Assembly: GCA_023403845.1 (NCBI GenBank)
Contig: JAEYDL010000002.1
Span: forward strand, 83,403 to 147,402
Source: Pseudomonadota bacterium
Lineage (GTDB): Bacteria; Desulfobacterota; Desulfovibrionia; Desulfovibrionales; Desulfovibrionaceae
Direction of reading: 5' to 3'
Length of the DNA: 64,000 nt
Both the position numbers and the translations under genes were made by a program. Positions 26,198-35,701 of this stretch are shown here, one piece after another. Under the pieces are notes generated by a model, which saw only the letters and a program-made list of their open reading frames with translations, had not been told where the DNA came from and ran no database searches. Numbering within the stretch: position 1 is the first letter of the stretch; the number at the start of each line of letters is the position of its first letter.

Positions 26198-26848
26198 TTA
26201 TTCCTGCTCCTGCCATTCGGTCTGGACCTTGAGGACGACTTCCTCGATCTGCTGGAGCTGATCAGGAGGGCAGATACCGATCAGAGGATCCCCGGCATCC
26301 ACATTTTCGTTGTGGTTGAAATATACGGTGTAAATGACTCCATCGGGACCGGTATAGTACAGAGGTGTTTCACGTTTCATCCGGGAAACGATGAACAGTT
26401 CCATGCCTTCATATACGGAAACCGAGCGACAACCGGATACCTTCACCTTGGTGTCTATCTGGGGCACGAAATAATATTTTGCCCGCTCAGGAGCTGTAAA
26501 CAGGTGCAGAGCCCGCTTAAGGATAATCCGGAGGACTTCCTCCCGGGAAAGAAAGTGTCGTATGGTTACAAGGGGGGTGCCCGCATTGACGAACTGGCCT
26601 TCGAGTTCCTTGTGAATGGCGGAAACCATGCCCTTTTGCACGGCAGTAATTGGCTTGGGGTTTCGTTCGCGAGTGATGGTTGCAAGAAGAGTTCCCGGCT
26701 TTTCCTTCCAGGTGCCGAACGGTCCGGTAACCTTGTCGTTTTCCTTGAGCGACCCGAAGCTTACCACGCCGGTATGCGGCGCGACAATATCGAGTTCTTC
26801 ATAGGGCGAAGCCTTGATTTCATCCAGAAGGCTCGTAACATCAAGCAT
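26198..26848 (-). CDS. Biotinyl/lipoyl-domain protein of the acetyl-CoA carboxylase operon (BCCP-like)
   Basis: The 216-residue protein directly follows the carboxyltransferase gene, where a biotin carboxyl carrier is expected. It contains two half-motifs in unusual order: residues 20-96 resemble lipoyl/biotinyl strands (IVAPHTGVVSFGSL, QKGMVSAIHKELEGQFVNAGTPL), and 150-190 reads SRMKRETPLYYTGPDGVIYT then NENVDAGDPLIGI, resembling the region around the biotin lysine. Lys158 in MKRET is the best candidate attachment site, but the classic MKM is MKR. It is either the operon's biotin carrier in permuted form or a non-biotinylated structural homologue. Confidence 0.65.
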   Translation of the reverse strand: MLDVTSLLDEIKASPYEELDIVAPHTGVVSFGSLKENDKVTGPFGTWKEKPGTLLATITRERNPKPITAVQKGMVSAIHKELEGQFVNAGTPLVTIRHFLSREEVLRIILKRALHLFTAPERAKYYFVPQIDTKVKVSGCRSVSVYEGMELFIVSRMKRETPLYYTGPDGVIYTVYFNHNENVDAGDPLIGICPPDQLQQIEEVVLKVQTEWQEQE

Positions 26849-26887
26849 AGTTGACTCTCTTTGTGCAAGACGAATGTGTTGCGTAAG

Positions 26888-26915
26888 CGTCGTCCACCAC
26901 CTTGGGTGGACGACG
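26888..26915 (-). other. Intra-operon hairpin between the carboxyltransferase and BCCP-like genes
   Basis: An 11-bp perfect stem (CGTCGTCCACC / GGTGGACGACG) with a 6-base loop lies in the 73-base gap. It has no T-run, so it could stabilise or process the mRNA and set the ratio of the two proteins. Confidence 0.5.
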
Positions 26916-26921
26916 GCAAAG

Positions 26922-29168
26922 TCAGCGATAGTACAGGTTGCGTCCGCCCATCGTCAGCAGAACCTGATGCAGGTTGGCCCGGGCTTCACGGCGATCCCAG
27001 ACTCCCTGAACATGGCCGCGCGCGAGCGCCTTGTAAGCGCTGTGATAATGCGGTTCCACGTCCATTCCAGTGGTTTCCTTGATGACGCCGGGACCGGCGA
27101 AACCTATATCGGACGAGCGCATGGCATACTGGTAGGGAGAGCAGCCGAGGAAGCTCGCCACAGGGCCGGCATAGGATTTTGTATCGTACAGGACCGTATA
27201 CAGACCGCCTGCGTTGATGTAACGCCGGACGGCCACGGTGCAGCGCGGCATCTGAATGACGCCGTTCGTGCCTTCCTGAATACGGATGCCCGCGGTTCCA
27301 TGCACATAGGCCAGGAAAGGATACCGTTTTTTCATGGCGCGTTCGGCCGCTTCCACGAATTTGGTTCCCTCGGCCGCACCTACGGATCCGCCGCGGAACG
27401 GTGCGACGAACATGGCGACGATCATCTTCATGCCCTGAAGACGGGCTTCGAAGGTGATGCAACTGCTTTTCAGCTTGGTTTTTTCCCGGGCCTGAGCGAG
27501 ACGGACGTCGAAGCCTTCGAAGTTAAGAGGATTGCCGGCTTCCACTTCAGTGTTGAACTCGCGGATTGAATCCTCGTCGAAGACGTTTTTGACGAACCAC
27601 TGGTACTCCATGGGAAAGTGGTGACCGCACCATGTGCATACTCCGGCGAATTCGCCGTACAGGTCGGGAGCCCAGAGATCAAGACAACCATGCGTGGCCG
27701 CGTTCGGACAGGTAATGGCCCTGTCCTGCTGGGCCCGGGGACTGATATAGGCCCATTTGCCCTTTCGGGATTCCGTTTCGTCCCAATCCGAAAGCGTTGT
27801 CAGTTCCTTGACTGTTTCGGGCTGAATCTTGGGACGATCTACGCGGATACGGCAGAAGGGAGCCTTGAGACGAGTCTTGAGCAGGTGCAGTTCGGAAGTC
27901 ATCTCGTCCATGATGTAGCCGATCTTGCGCTGATGCTTCGTGATGAGCGCGTACTTCACACGAGCGGACAGGCTGCCCCAGGACTCGCGCAGACTGTTGC
28001 GCAGCTTGTTCATGAATGGACGACGGTCGACGCAGGCGTTACGAGACAGCCGCAGGAATTTTTTCTGGCGGCGTTCTACGAGACGTTTGCGGGCTCCCGG
28101 GCTGAGATGCCAGCGGACGAACATCTCGTCGAGGTTGATGCCCTCGCGGCTCAGTCTCCGCATGAGCATTCCCCGGAACATGCCGCCGCGCGCGGCCAGA
28201 ACCGTTTCATCCGTGGCCCGGATGACTTCCTGGCGCAAGGTGCGGAAAAAGTCGTAGTGGTAGGGCCGCGCACCCAGAACCGGCTCCTGAATGATCTTGT
28301 CGATATAGCCGAATTTCAGGTTGTCTTCGGCTGTGATGTGCAACTGGCTTGCGCAGAATTCGATGAGTTCTGGCGTGGCGCGATCACCGCCCCCGCGCAG
28401 GCGACCTTCAATGGCTGCGGCTCCTTCGGGGGAAATGACGGAATAGTAGCCATGCGACATCATAAGTCGTCTGTCCGCCAGAGATATGGCTTCGGCGCCT
28501 CCCGAGCCGCCTTCTGAGAAAACGGCGACCATGGGGACAGTAAGCCCGGCCATTTCATAGAGGTTCTTGGCGATCTGCTGAGCCGCTCCCGGGGTGTCCT
28601 CAATGGGAAAGGAACCTGGCGTGAAGACATAGGTATGGATCGGAATGCCTTCCGTTTCCGCAACCTTCATGTACTGCAGGGCCTTGAAGTTCCCCCAGGG
28701 CTTCACGGAACCGCCATTGCGGAAATCCTCTCCGTGCCCCTTTTCATGCCCGATGACCATAATCAGCTGATCGTACGTCTTTTTGCCGCGTCGTCTGGTG
28801 ATGGTCGCCCGTGCGATCAACATGCCGGGATCAATGCTGTGCTCTTCCTGACCGCCGATTTCTGTAAAGTTGTCGTAGACGTTTTCCAGAATATCACGCA
28901 GGCAGATGCGCTGGGGATGCCGGACGATGCGAACCTTGTCCATGGGTTCCAGTTCGCCCTCGAGCTTGCGCTCCATGAAGGTGAACAGCTCTTCCAGCGT
29001 GGAGAGTTCGCCTTCCGGATCGGACTGCACGCCTTCGGTCGCCCTGCGGAAGAATTCGTTCAGACGGCTGTTCAGGAGATCAATGGTTTCAGCGTGTTTT
29101 CCTGCAAAGATCTCGCGGATATAGTTGAGACGATCTCTCAGGTGGTGTGCTCTTTTTTCGATATCCAT
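26922..29168 (-). CDS. accAD: Acetyl-CoA carboxylase carboxyltransferase, fused AccA-AccD
   Basis: This protein transfers the carboxyl group from carboxybiotin to acetyl-CoA to make malonyl-CoA for fatty acids. Its 748 residues join an AccA-like half (about 70-330; GGSVKPWGNFKALQYMK, SEGGSGGAEAISLADR) to an AccD-like half (about 480-748). The AccD zinc ribbon is Cys487, Cys495, Cys511 and Cys514; the first pair is spaced by seven residues rather than two. The order alpha-beta is the reverse of that in many fused enzymes. It sits 18 bases after accC in the same operon. Confidence 0.9.
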   Translation of the reverse strand: MDIEKRAHHLRDRLNYIREIFAGKHAETIDLLNSRLNEFFRRATEGVQSDPEGELSTLEELFTFMERKLEGELEPMDKVRIVRHPQRICLRDILENVYDNFTEIGGQEEHSIDPGMLIARATITRRRGKKTYDQLIMVIGHEKGHGEDFRNGGSVKPWGNFKALQYMKVAETEGIPIHTYVFTPGSFPIEDTPGAAQQIAKNLYEMAGLTVPMVAVFSEGGSGGAEAISLADRRLMMSHGYYSVISPEGAAAIEGRLRGGGDRATPELIEFCASQLHITAEDNLKFGYIDKIIQEPVLGARPYHYDFFRTLRQEVIRATDETVLAARGGMFRGMLMRRLSREGINLDEMFVRWHLSPGARKRLVERRQKKFLRLSRNACVDRRPFMNKLRNSLRESWGSLSARVKYALITKHQRKIGYIMDEMTSELHLLKTRLKAPFCRIRVDRPKIQPETVKELTTLSDWDETESRKGKWAYISPRAQQDRAITCPNAATHGCLDLWAPDLYGEFAGVCTWCGHHFPMEYQWFVKNVFDEDSIREFNTEVEAGNPLNFEGFDVRLAQAREKTKLKSSCITFEARLQGMKMIVAMFVAPFRGGSVGAAEGTKFVEAAERAMKKRYPFLAYVHGTAGIRIQEGTNGVIQMPRCTVAVRRYINAGGLYTVLYDTKSYAGPVASFLGCSPYQYAMRSSDIGFAGPGVIKETTGMDVEPHYHSAYKALARGHVQGVWDRREARANLHQVLLTMGGRNLYYR

Positions 29169-29186
29169 GTCGTATCCGTGAATCCG

Positions 29187-30602
29187 CTAGAAGCGGAGAA
29201 TGCGGTCCGTATTGGCCCGAAGGAAATTGATGTTGGACTTCAGTTCTCCGGCCTGATTCTGCCCCTGAAGGGTCAGCTCGTCCAGGAACTGGATGCCGCG
29301 TGCCTTGGCCTGTTCCAGATTCTCGCCCCAAATAATGGCGAGCGCCAGGTTCGGGTCAAATTCAGTCGGAATTTCATAAGGCTCTTCAGTGGGAACGTGG
29401 GTATGCAGGGTCAGCCATGGGTGCGTTGGCCAGCCGAATGCATCAATACGACCGACCCAGGGCGTAAAGCGGCTGGAAGGATCTTCCGCGATGAGCCGAT
29501 ATTCGATTCCCACTCCCTTGAAGGAGATGTCTTCCTGTGAGTATCCCAGAGGCTCTCCAAGGCCGATGCGGATCTGCTCGGCGATGAGATCCACGTCGTC
29601 CGAGCCGCGAACGCTGGCGATACAGGCGGAAACCCCGTTTTCAACCTGGATGCGGGTGTTGACTTCCATAAGGAAAGGACTGCCGTCTTCGGTCACGATC
29701 CACTCCCAGGTGCCGACGTTGTCGTATCCTACCTTGCGGGCCATGGCGAGGGAATGGTTCGTGATGTCTTCAAGCAGCTTGTCGGCATCGAAATTGTACT
29801 TGATAGAGGAAGAGTCGAAACCTGGAGCGACTTCGATGCGTTTCTGGAGGCCGGTGGACTGGATGGAGCAGTTGCGTGTGCCAAAGTGCACGGGATTTTT
29901 CCCGGAACGATCGGAGACGATCTGAACTTCGAGATGGTTGAAGCCACAGATGCGCTGTTCGATCAGAACCCCTTCGTCCTTGAACTGGCGCAGCGCGTAG
30001 TTGCGGATTCTCCTGTATACGGATTTGAACTGATCAATGTCGTATACTTCCTCAATTCCCATGCCGCCGCCTCCGGCGGAAGCCTTGACCAGAACGAGGG
30101 GGCGGGAAATTCCTTGCTGCAGCTGGAAGTCGAAGAGATTTCTGGCAACTTTTTCGGCTTCCATTTCATCGTAGATCGGGCGGTCGGAACCGGGAACGGT
30201 AGGAACGCCCAGGCTGCGGGCTAGGCGCTTCGTGTTTATCTTATCGCCCAGATCGCGAATGACGCGCCAGGAAGGACCGATGAATACCAGCTTGCGCTCA
30301 CGTGTCGTGACTCTTCTGGCAAAACGGAAATCTTCCGCGAAGAAGCCGTATCCGGGATGGATGGCGGTAGCTCCTGCATCGTCGGCCACGGACAGAATCT
30401 CGTTGGCATCGTGATACGAAGAAACCTGATACAGAGATTTTTCTCCGCCAAATTCCCTGGCAATACGAACATGGCCGGAATCGACATCTTCGGCCGTATG
30501 AATGCAGACAAAAGCCAGACCCAGCTTGCGGCAGGCCTGTACAATGCGCACAGCAATTTCGCCCCGGTTGGCCACCAGGACCTTATGGTCGTTTCTCTCC
30601 AC
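29187..30602 (-). CDS. accC: Acetyl-CoA carboxylase, biotin carboxylase subunit
   Basis: An ATP-grasp enzyme that carboxylates biotin on the carrier protein. The 471 residues show VLVANRGEIAVRIVQACRKLG, the HPGYGFFAED loop, the Gly-rich ATP lid KASAGGGGMG, and catalytic-domain motifs WEWIVTEDGSPFLMEVNTRIQVENG. The start is GTG at 30602: an in-frame stop lies just upstream and GAGGT precedes it by six bases. First gene of the operon accC, accAD, BCCP-like, 117-residue protein, ssb. Confidence 0.93.
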   Translation of the reverse strand: MERNDHKVLVANRGEIAVRIVQACRKLGLAFVCIHTAEDVDSGHVRIAREFGGEKSLYQVSSYHDANEILSVADDAGATAIHPGYGFFAEDFRFARRVTTRERKLVFIGPSWRVIRDLGDKINTKRLARSLGVPTVPGSDRPIYDEMEAEKVARNLFDFQLQQGISRPLVLVKASAGGGGMGIEEVYDIDQFKSVYRRIRNYALRQFKDEGVLIEQRICGFNHLEVQIVSDRSGKNPVHFGTRNCSIQSTGLQKRIEVAPGFDSSSIKYNFDADKLLEDITNHSLAMARKVGYDNVGTWEWIVTEDGSPFLMEVNTRIQVENGVSACIASVRGSDDVDLIAEQIRIGLGEPLGYSQEDISFKGVGIEYRLIAEDPSSRFTPWVGRIDAFGWPTHPWLTLHTHVPTEEPYEIPTEFDPNLALAIIWGENLEQAKARGIQFLDELTLQGQNQAGELKSNINFLRANTDRILRF

Positions 30603-31073
30603 CGTGTTACCTCATGCGTGTTTTGTCTCTGAAACGACAACAAGAAAATTCCCGAAGCTGGAGATTGCAAGCGGGAAATCCCTTGTTTCAGAAGACCCCG
30701 TCAGCATCGACAGCCTTGACGGGAGGATTAGTATCGCCCAAATTTCAAATGTTCGCAATGTGTCGGAATTCGGTCTCAGGGAGGTCCTGTCGACTTTCCT
30801 GATTCTCTCTTTGGGAGATGAAAAAAGGAAAGGTCACCGTTTTGTCTGCTAACACAGCAAGATATATGCCAGACTAGATTCAAATTTCTTCTTCTGGGCA
30901 GCCAGATGACGCGGCCAGGAGATCCTTCGGAAAAAAACATGCAGGAACTTTTTTTCAAAAATCTGACGTGCAGGGTTTACTTTTTAATGCACACGACCCA
31001 TTTTGAGAGCGACTTCTGTAGCGGATGTCTTTGAGGCTCTCGTTTCCCTGAACGCTTCGCAGGTAAGGAATCC
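30603..31073. other. Non-coding gap between divergent accC and a membrane-protein gene
   Basis: About 470 bases between two divergent genes. I find no coding frame with a ribosome-binding site and no strong hairpin. Weak promoter-like pairs on both strands (for example TTGCGA and GATACT, 17 bases apart, on the minus strand near 30745) are not convincing. It must hold the accC promoter. Confidence 0.4.
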
Positions 31074-32060
31074 ATGGACGCAAAAAGCATAACGGATATT
31101 TTTTCTGGAATTTCAAATGTATTTCCGGATTTTGCCCCGGGGCTGCTGCCCACCTGGGGAAAACTGGCTCTGTTTGGAATTCCTCTGTGCCTTTATCTCG
31201 CGACGGCCATGCTGCCGTTTATCGTGTTTTATGGTCTGATAAAGGGGCACTACGGACGCCGGAGCCTGTTTGAGCGCTGTTCACGCCAGCTGGGAAGGTT
31301 CATCACGCTGCTGAACTGGATTTTCCTGATTTGCGTCTGTGCTTCTTTCGGCTATTTCGAATTCACGCAGCAGGCCTCCGGTCTCCTGCATCCCATACTT
31401 CGATTCGGACTTTATGCAGGGGGAGGTTGCCTGCTGGCAGGCGCTGTTCTGTGGACGGCAGTCATGGCCGGCTGGAAGGGGCTGCGGGGGATGCCGGTTC
31501 TTCATGGCATTCTGATTTTTCTGGCAGGAAGCTGCCTTGCCGCATTGCCCGTAATCAGTCTGCTGCTTGGACGGGTCTATTTTCAGGCTATTACTCTGTC
31601 AGAACCTCTGGATTTCCAGACGTTGGTCGATCTCTTTATTCCCTCGGCCAGCGATCCTTTCTGGTTGTCCGTCTTGTTGCTGCACGGACTGGAAGTGGCT
31701 GCGGCCGGCGGAGTGGGACTTTTCTGGCTTTTGCTGCGCCGCAGGATCGATGATTACGGTCGCGATTATTACGTCTTTGCCGCCAAATGGTGCGGGGAGT
31801 GGGCAGCCTGGGGCGGATGGATGACGCTGCTCCTGCTCGCCGGTATACAGGGAGCCGTTCTTTTCCGAGGCGGCTGGGTTCTTCGTGATGGTTCCACGCT
31901 CTTTTTCATGCTCTGCCTGTTTATTCCGCTGCTTCTTGCAAGCGTGATCTGGACGGCGATCGCGCGGAGTGCTTTACCCATGCGCCATAAAGTGGGGATG
32001 GTCTTTGCGCTGGTTCTGCTTCTCGTCAGCGCCGCAAGCGGGGGAATTTTGCTTCTGTAG
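31074..32060 (+). CDS. Integral membrane protein of unknown function, 328 residues
   Basis: About eight hydrophobic segments (around 30-55, 78-98, 108-130, 142-165, 195-222, 240-262, 275-298, 305-328) make this a polytopic inner-membrane protein. There are no Cys clusters, haem motifs or ABC or transporter signatures. Several His, Tyr and Arg residues in loops (HYGRRSLFERCSRQ, RRRIDDYGRDYY) give no firm clue. ATG at 31074 follows AAGGAA. It is a single-gene unit ended by a hairpin terminator at 32139. I cannot name a family. Confidence 0.8.
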   Translation: MDAKSITDIFSGISNVFPDFAPGLLPTWGKLALFGIPLCLYLATAMLPFIVFYGLIKGHYGRRSLFERCSRQLGRFITLLNWIFLICVCASFGYFEFTQQASGLLHPILRFGLYAGGGCLLAGAVLWTAVMAGWKGLRGMPVLHGILIFLAGSCLAALPVISLLLGRVYFQAITLSEPLDFQTLVDLFIPSASDPFWLSVLLLHGLEVAAAGGVGLFWLLLRRRIDDYGRDYYVFAAKWCGEWAAWGGWMTLLLLAGIQGAVLFRGGWVLRDGSTLFFMLCLFIPLLLASVIWTAIARSALPMRHKVGMVFALVLLLVSAASGGILLL

Positions 32061-32138
32061 CGTAAGGACAGCAGGAACCTTTGCTGCAGGATGTTGTGAG
32101 ACAGTTGGGAAAAGCAGCTTGCCGCTGCGATGTTGAAA

Positions 32139-32175
32139 TCCCCCTTCCGGGTTATGGTGGGAGGGGGACTTTTTA
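32139..32175 (+). terminator. Terminator after the membrane-protein gene
   Basis: Arms TCCCCCTTCC and GGGAGGGGGA pair over 10 bp (one G-T pair) with a 10-base loop, followed by CTTTTTATG. The remaining bases to 32388 show no gene. Confidence 0.8.
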
Positions 32176-32388
32176 TGTCCTGTTGAGCAGGGCACGGCTT
32201 TTCCGCCATGCGGCATGCCGTCCTTTGCGATACGCACTTGTTGTGTTTGATCGGGGCGAAGTGGACAGAGAGACAGGGCACAGCCCGGAGAAGATTAGAG
32301 CCTGCAGGCAGTCAGGCCAGAAAGAAGGAGGCCAGAGCGGCTGAACTTTGAATCCGCCAGCACCTCACTGCATAATGTTCTTGTGGTG

Positions 32389-32434
32389 GGTATGGAGAAA
32401 AGGCCAACCCTTAAGGGCTGGCCTTCTCCATACC
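32389..32434 (-). terminator. Long hairpin terminator after typA
   Basis: A nearly continuous stem of about 24 bp (arms AAGGCCAACCCTT / AAGGGCTGGCCTT nested inside GGTATGGAGAA / TTCTCCATACC, with a 2-base bulge). On the minus strand the inner stem is followed by TTTTCT, a standard terminator shape, 11 bases after the typA stop. Confidence 0.75.
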
Positions 32435-32444
32435 CTATGGAAAG

Positions 32445-34301
32445 CTACAGTCCTTTTCCGATGGCTGCGGCCTTTTTCCTGCCCATGGTCTGGTACCGCT
32501 TCAGAGCATTCAGCTCCGTCTTGCGCAGACGGATGGCGTGAGGCGTAACTTCCACCATTTCATCCTCACGTACGAAATGCAGGGCATGTTCCAGCGTCAT
32601 GGGACGCACGGGCGTCAGAATGACGGCTTCGTCCTTGCCGGATGCCCGCAAGTTGGTAAGTTTCTTTTCTTTGGTCGGGTTTACGTCGATGTCGTTGTCA
32701 CGATTGTGTTCACCTACAATCATGCCTTCATAGACGGGATCGCCGGGTACGACAAACAGTTGGCCGCGCGGCTCAAGATTGAAGAGCGCATAGGCGACGG
32801 CCGACCCGGCGCGGTCGGAGACGATGGAACCAGAGAAACGACTCGGGAAGTCCCCGCGCCAGGACTCATAACCGGCGAGAAGCGAGTTCATGATGCCGGT
32901 ACCCTTGGTATCCGTAAGAAATTCATCGCGATAACCGATAAGCCCACGTGAGGGCACAGAAAACTCCAGCCTGACTCGCCCCGTGCCATTATTGACGCAG
33001 TTGACCATACGGCCCTTGCGCTGGGCGAGTTTGTCAGTCACCACGCCCATGAAGGCTTCGTCGCAATCCACGTACAGCTGTTCAATGGGTTCCAGTACAT
33101 TTCCATTCTCATCCTTTTTAAGGATGACCTCAGGTCTTCCAACGCAGAGTTCGAAATCCTCACGGCGCATGGTTTCTATCAGAATGGCCATTTGGAATTC
33201 TCCGCGTCCCTTGACGATAAAGCTGTCCTTTTCCTCGGATTCTTCAACGCGAATGGCCACGTTGAGCAGGGTTTCCTTGAGGAGACGGTCACGGATTTTT
33301 CGAGACTGCACATTCTTTCCATCACGACCGGCAAGAGGAGAAGTGTTGATGGTGAAGCGCATGGCCACTGTGGGCTCGTCCACTCTCAGACGGGGAAGCA
33401 CTCTGATTTCGTCCTTCGTGCAGATGGTATCGCCGATGGCGACATCTTCCATACCAGCAATGACGACGATATCCCCGGGCATGGTTTCTTCGATTTCAAC
33501 GAGTCTGAGACCTTCATACGCCTGCAACTTGGATACGCGCAACGGCACAGGAGTGCCGGATTCGTTGACGCAGACCAGAGCATCCTTGGAATGAACCTGA
33601 CCATGCAGGCTTCGCCCGACAGCCATGCGTCCCAGGTATTCGGAATAGGCCAGATCGGAAACGAGCATCTGAAAAGGTTCTTGCGGATCATAGGTGGGGC
33701 CGGGAATCACTTCAAGGATGGTTTCAAAAAGGGGAGAGAGGTCCACACGCTCGTCGTCAAGGTTGCGCATGGCCACGGCGTCGCGCCCGATGGCGTAAAG
33801 AACCGGAAACTCAAGTTGCTCTTCCGTGGCGTCCAGATCAATGAACAAGTCGTAGACCTCATTGAGGACTTCCTGTGCGCGGGCGTCCTTGCGGTCTATT
33901 TTGTTGATGATGACGATGACCTTGAGGCCGGCTTCAAGCGTCTTGCGGAGCACGAAGCGGGTTTGAGGCAGTGGGCCTTCGGCCGCATCTACGAGCAGAA
34001 TGGCTCCATCGGCCATGGACAAGGCTCGTTCCACCTCGCCTCCAAAGTCGGCGTGACCGGGGGTATCTATTATATTGATCTTGACGCCTTTCCAGCTTAC
34101 TGCACAGTTCTTGGCCGAAATGGTAATGCCGCGTTCCCGTTCCAGATCCATGCTGTCCATGATACGATCATCAATTTGCTGGTCTTCTCGGAAAATGCCG
34201 CTCTGGCGGAAAAGGGCATCGACAAGAGTTGTCTTGCCGTGGTCAACGTGGGCGATGATGGCGACATTACGCAGCTTTTCATTACGGATCAGTTCGTTCA
34301 A
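32445..34301 (-). CDS. typA: Ribosome-associated translational GTPase TypA/BipA
   Basis: A translational GTPase that aids ribosome assembly and stress adaptation. The 618-residue product shows G1 AHVDHGKTTL, G2 RERGITI, G3 DTPGHADF, G4 NKID, EF-G-like domains III and V and the BipA C-terminal domain (PSRGLIGYRDEFLTDTKG, SGKDEAVILTPVRPMTLEHAL). I chose TTG at 34301 (LNELIRNEKLRNVAIIAHVD) because GAGGAT lies upstream and it matches the family start; the longer frame to 34448 would add 49 unrelated residues. Confidence 0.95.
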   Translation of the reverse strand: MNELIRNEKLRNVAIIAHVDHGKTTLVDALFRQSGIFREDQQIDDRIMDSMDLERERGITISAKNCAVSWKGVKINIIDTPGHADFGGEVERALSMADGAILLVDAAEGPLPQTRFVLRKTLEAGLKVIVIINKIDRKDARAQEVLNEVYDLFIDLDATEEQLEFPVLYAIGRDAVAMRNLDDERVDLSPLFETILEVIPGPTYDPQEPFQMLVSDLAYSEYLGRMAVGRSLHGQVHSKDALVCVNESGTPVPLRVSKLQAYEGLRLVEIEETMPGDIVVIAGMEDVAIGDTICTKDEIRVLPRLRVDEPTVAMRFTINTSPLAGRDGKNVQSRKIRDRLLKETLLNVAIRVEESEEKDSFIVKGRGEFQMAILIETMRREDFELCVGRPEVILKKDENGNVLEPIEQLYVDCDEAFMGVVTDKLAQRKGRMVNCVNNGTGRVRLEFSVPSRGLIGYRDEFLTDTKGTGIMNSLLAGYESWRGDFPSRFSGSIVSDRAGSAVAYALFNLEPRGQLFVVPGDPVYEGMIVGEHNRDNDIDVNPTKEKKLTNLRASGKDEAVILTPVRPMTLEHALHFVREDEMVEVTPHAIRLRKTELNALKRYQTMGRKKAAAIGKGL

Positions 34302-34471
34302 GGATGTATCCTCATAAAGATTGACCGGGCGGACCGGAAAGGCAGACCGGAAGATTGGACGCGTAGTAACTGAATGAACTGGAATACATATACCGTTTGT
34401 CTTCGGTCCGCAAGCAATTGCTTGTGCGGCGACAGGGCAAGCAGCCATGACATGAAACGAGAGGGAGACAC

Positions 34472-34936
34472 ATGATGGGGATTGAAATCGAAAGAAAATT
34501 TCTGGTTTCTGGAGAGGGGTGGAAAGGCTTGGGCAAAGGCGTGCCGTTTCGGCAGGGGTATTTGCAAAAGGGGCCGTGCAGCGTCCGTATTCGCACGGAA
34601 GGCACTCGGGGAGTTCTGACCATCAAGGGACCCACACGGGGAATTTCCCGGATGGAATATGAGTACGAGATTCCTTTGGTCGATGCCGACGCCATGCTGG
34701 ATACGCTGGCTGGACAGCCGTTGATTCATAAGACGCGGTATGCTGTTCCATATGCCGGGAAGACGTGGGTTGTGGACGTATTTGATGGAGAAAATGCCGG
34801 GTTGGTCGTCGCGGAAATAGAACTGGAAAGCGAAACGGAAACGTTTGACCTTCCCCCATGGGTGGGCAAGGAGGTTACGCATGATCGGCGATATTCGAAC
34901 GCCAGGCTTGCCGAGCATCCTTTCGCCAGCTGGTAG
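34472..34936 (+). CDS. CYTH-domain (triphosphate tunnel) phosphatase
   Basis: A small triphosphate-tunnel enzyme of 154 residues, probably an inorganic triphosphatase. The diagnostic EIERK (ExExK) is at residues 5-9, followed by alternating charged strands (SVRIRTEG, VLTIKGPT, YEYEIPL, EIELESETE) that line the tunnel. ATG at 34472 follows GAGGGAGA. It is divergent from typA and convergent with the small Cys-rich gene. Confidence 0.88.
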   Translation: MMGIEIERKFLVSGEGWKGLGKGVPFRQGYLQKGPCSVRIRTEGTRGVLTIKGPTRGISRMEYEYEIPLVDADAMLDTLAGQPLIHKTRYAVPYAGKTWVVDVFDGENAGLVVAEIELESETETFDLPPWVGKEVTHDRRYSNARLAEHPFASW

Positions 34937-34939
34937 AGC

Positions 34940-35221
34940 TTATTCGGGGTGATTGCCTTTTGGAAGGCTGGACGCCCGCTCTCTGATGATTTTGGAAAGT
35001 TCCCTGATGATCTTGGGATAATTTTCAGGGCGGTGAGGTTCCATGCACCCGGTGCAGTCCTTCACGCCGCTGGGGAGCCATGATGGCTGACCGATGCAAT
35101 ACGGAGCCAGATAGAGCGGGCAGTAGCAGAACAGACAGTTGAACGTTTCGGGATCGGCTCCCTTATGGCAGGGAAAGTAGGAGCACTGACAGTTGCGGAA
35201 GAAGCTGGATGAGTTTTCCAC
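34940..35221 (-). CDS. Small cysteine-rich protein (Cys-rich small domain, metal-binding)
   Basis: The 93-residue protein contains NCQCSYFPCHK, NCLFCYCPLY and CTGC, nine Cys in total, and matches my recollection of the 'cysteine-rich small domain' family, likely a metal or Fe-S site. The start is GTG at 35221 preceded by AAGGA. It stands alone; its role is unknown. Confidence 0.75.
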   Translation of the reverse strand: MENSSSFFRNCQCSYFPCHKGADPETFNCLFCYCPLYLAPYCIGQPSWLPSGVKDCTGCMEPHRPENYPKIIRELSKIIRERASSLPKGNHPE

Positions 35222-35701
35222 GATGCGTCCTTGAAAAATGGAGGAAAGCCTTGTTCAGCGGAGATTCTGATCTGGCAGGATTTGCGGAACAGGAAGACAA
35301 TAGTTAAAGAACAATATATAAATCACGATGTTGTCTTAAAAAGGGGGCGTTGGACCTCTTTTTTTATGAGCGGAAAGCCACTTGGGTGTCAATACGGATA
35401 CCCAGTTTCAGCCGGGAAGTCGAAAACACCGGACTCGACGGCCCCGTACCTCTGTCTCCAGTGAATGGCAGAATGAAAATCAGTTGTTCAGGAATGTTTT
35501 CTATACTTACCTTATGATATGTTGGGTCATATATCCAGAGCAGCAGGCATGAAAAGACCATTTTTATGAACGTTGTTTGCTTATACCGAATGAAATTAAA
35601 TGGTAGTCTGTACATAACATATTTATATAATTATATTTTTTATTATAAAATTTAAAAAGAATGAAAAATTCATTATTATCAAATTGTGTTTACATTTTTT
35701 C
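35222..35701. other. AT-rich non-coding region
   Basis: About 480 bases with no supported gene. The last 150 bases are strikingly AT-rich (for example TATTTTTTATTATAAAATTT near 35634), unlike the rest of the window, and lead into the promoter of the tandem small-membrane-protein genes. Near 35337 a weak hairpin precedes seven T residues. Confidence 0.5.

Noticed and set aside
33192..34373. 393-codon plus-strand frame opposite typA
   Set aside because: Shadow of typA; all translational GTPase motifs are on the minus strand.
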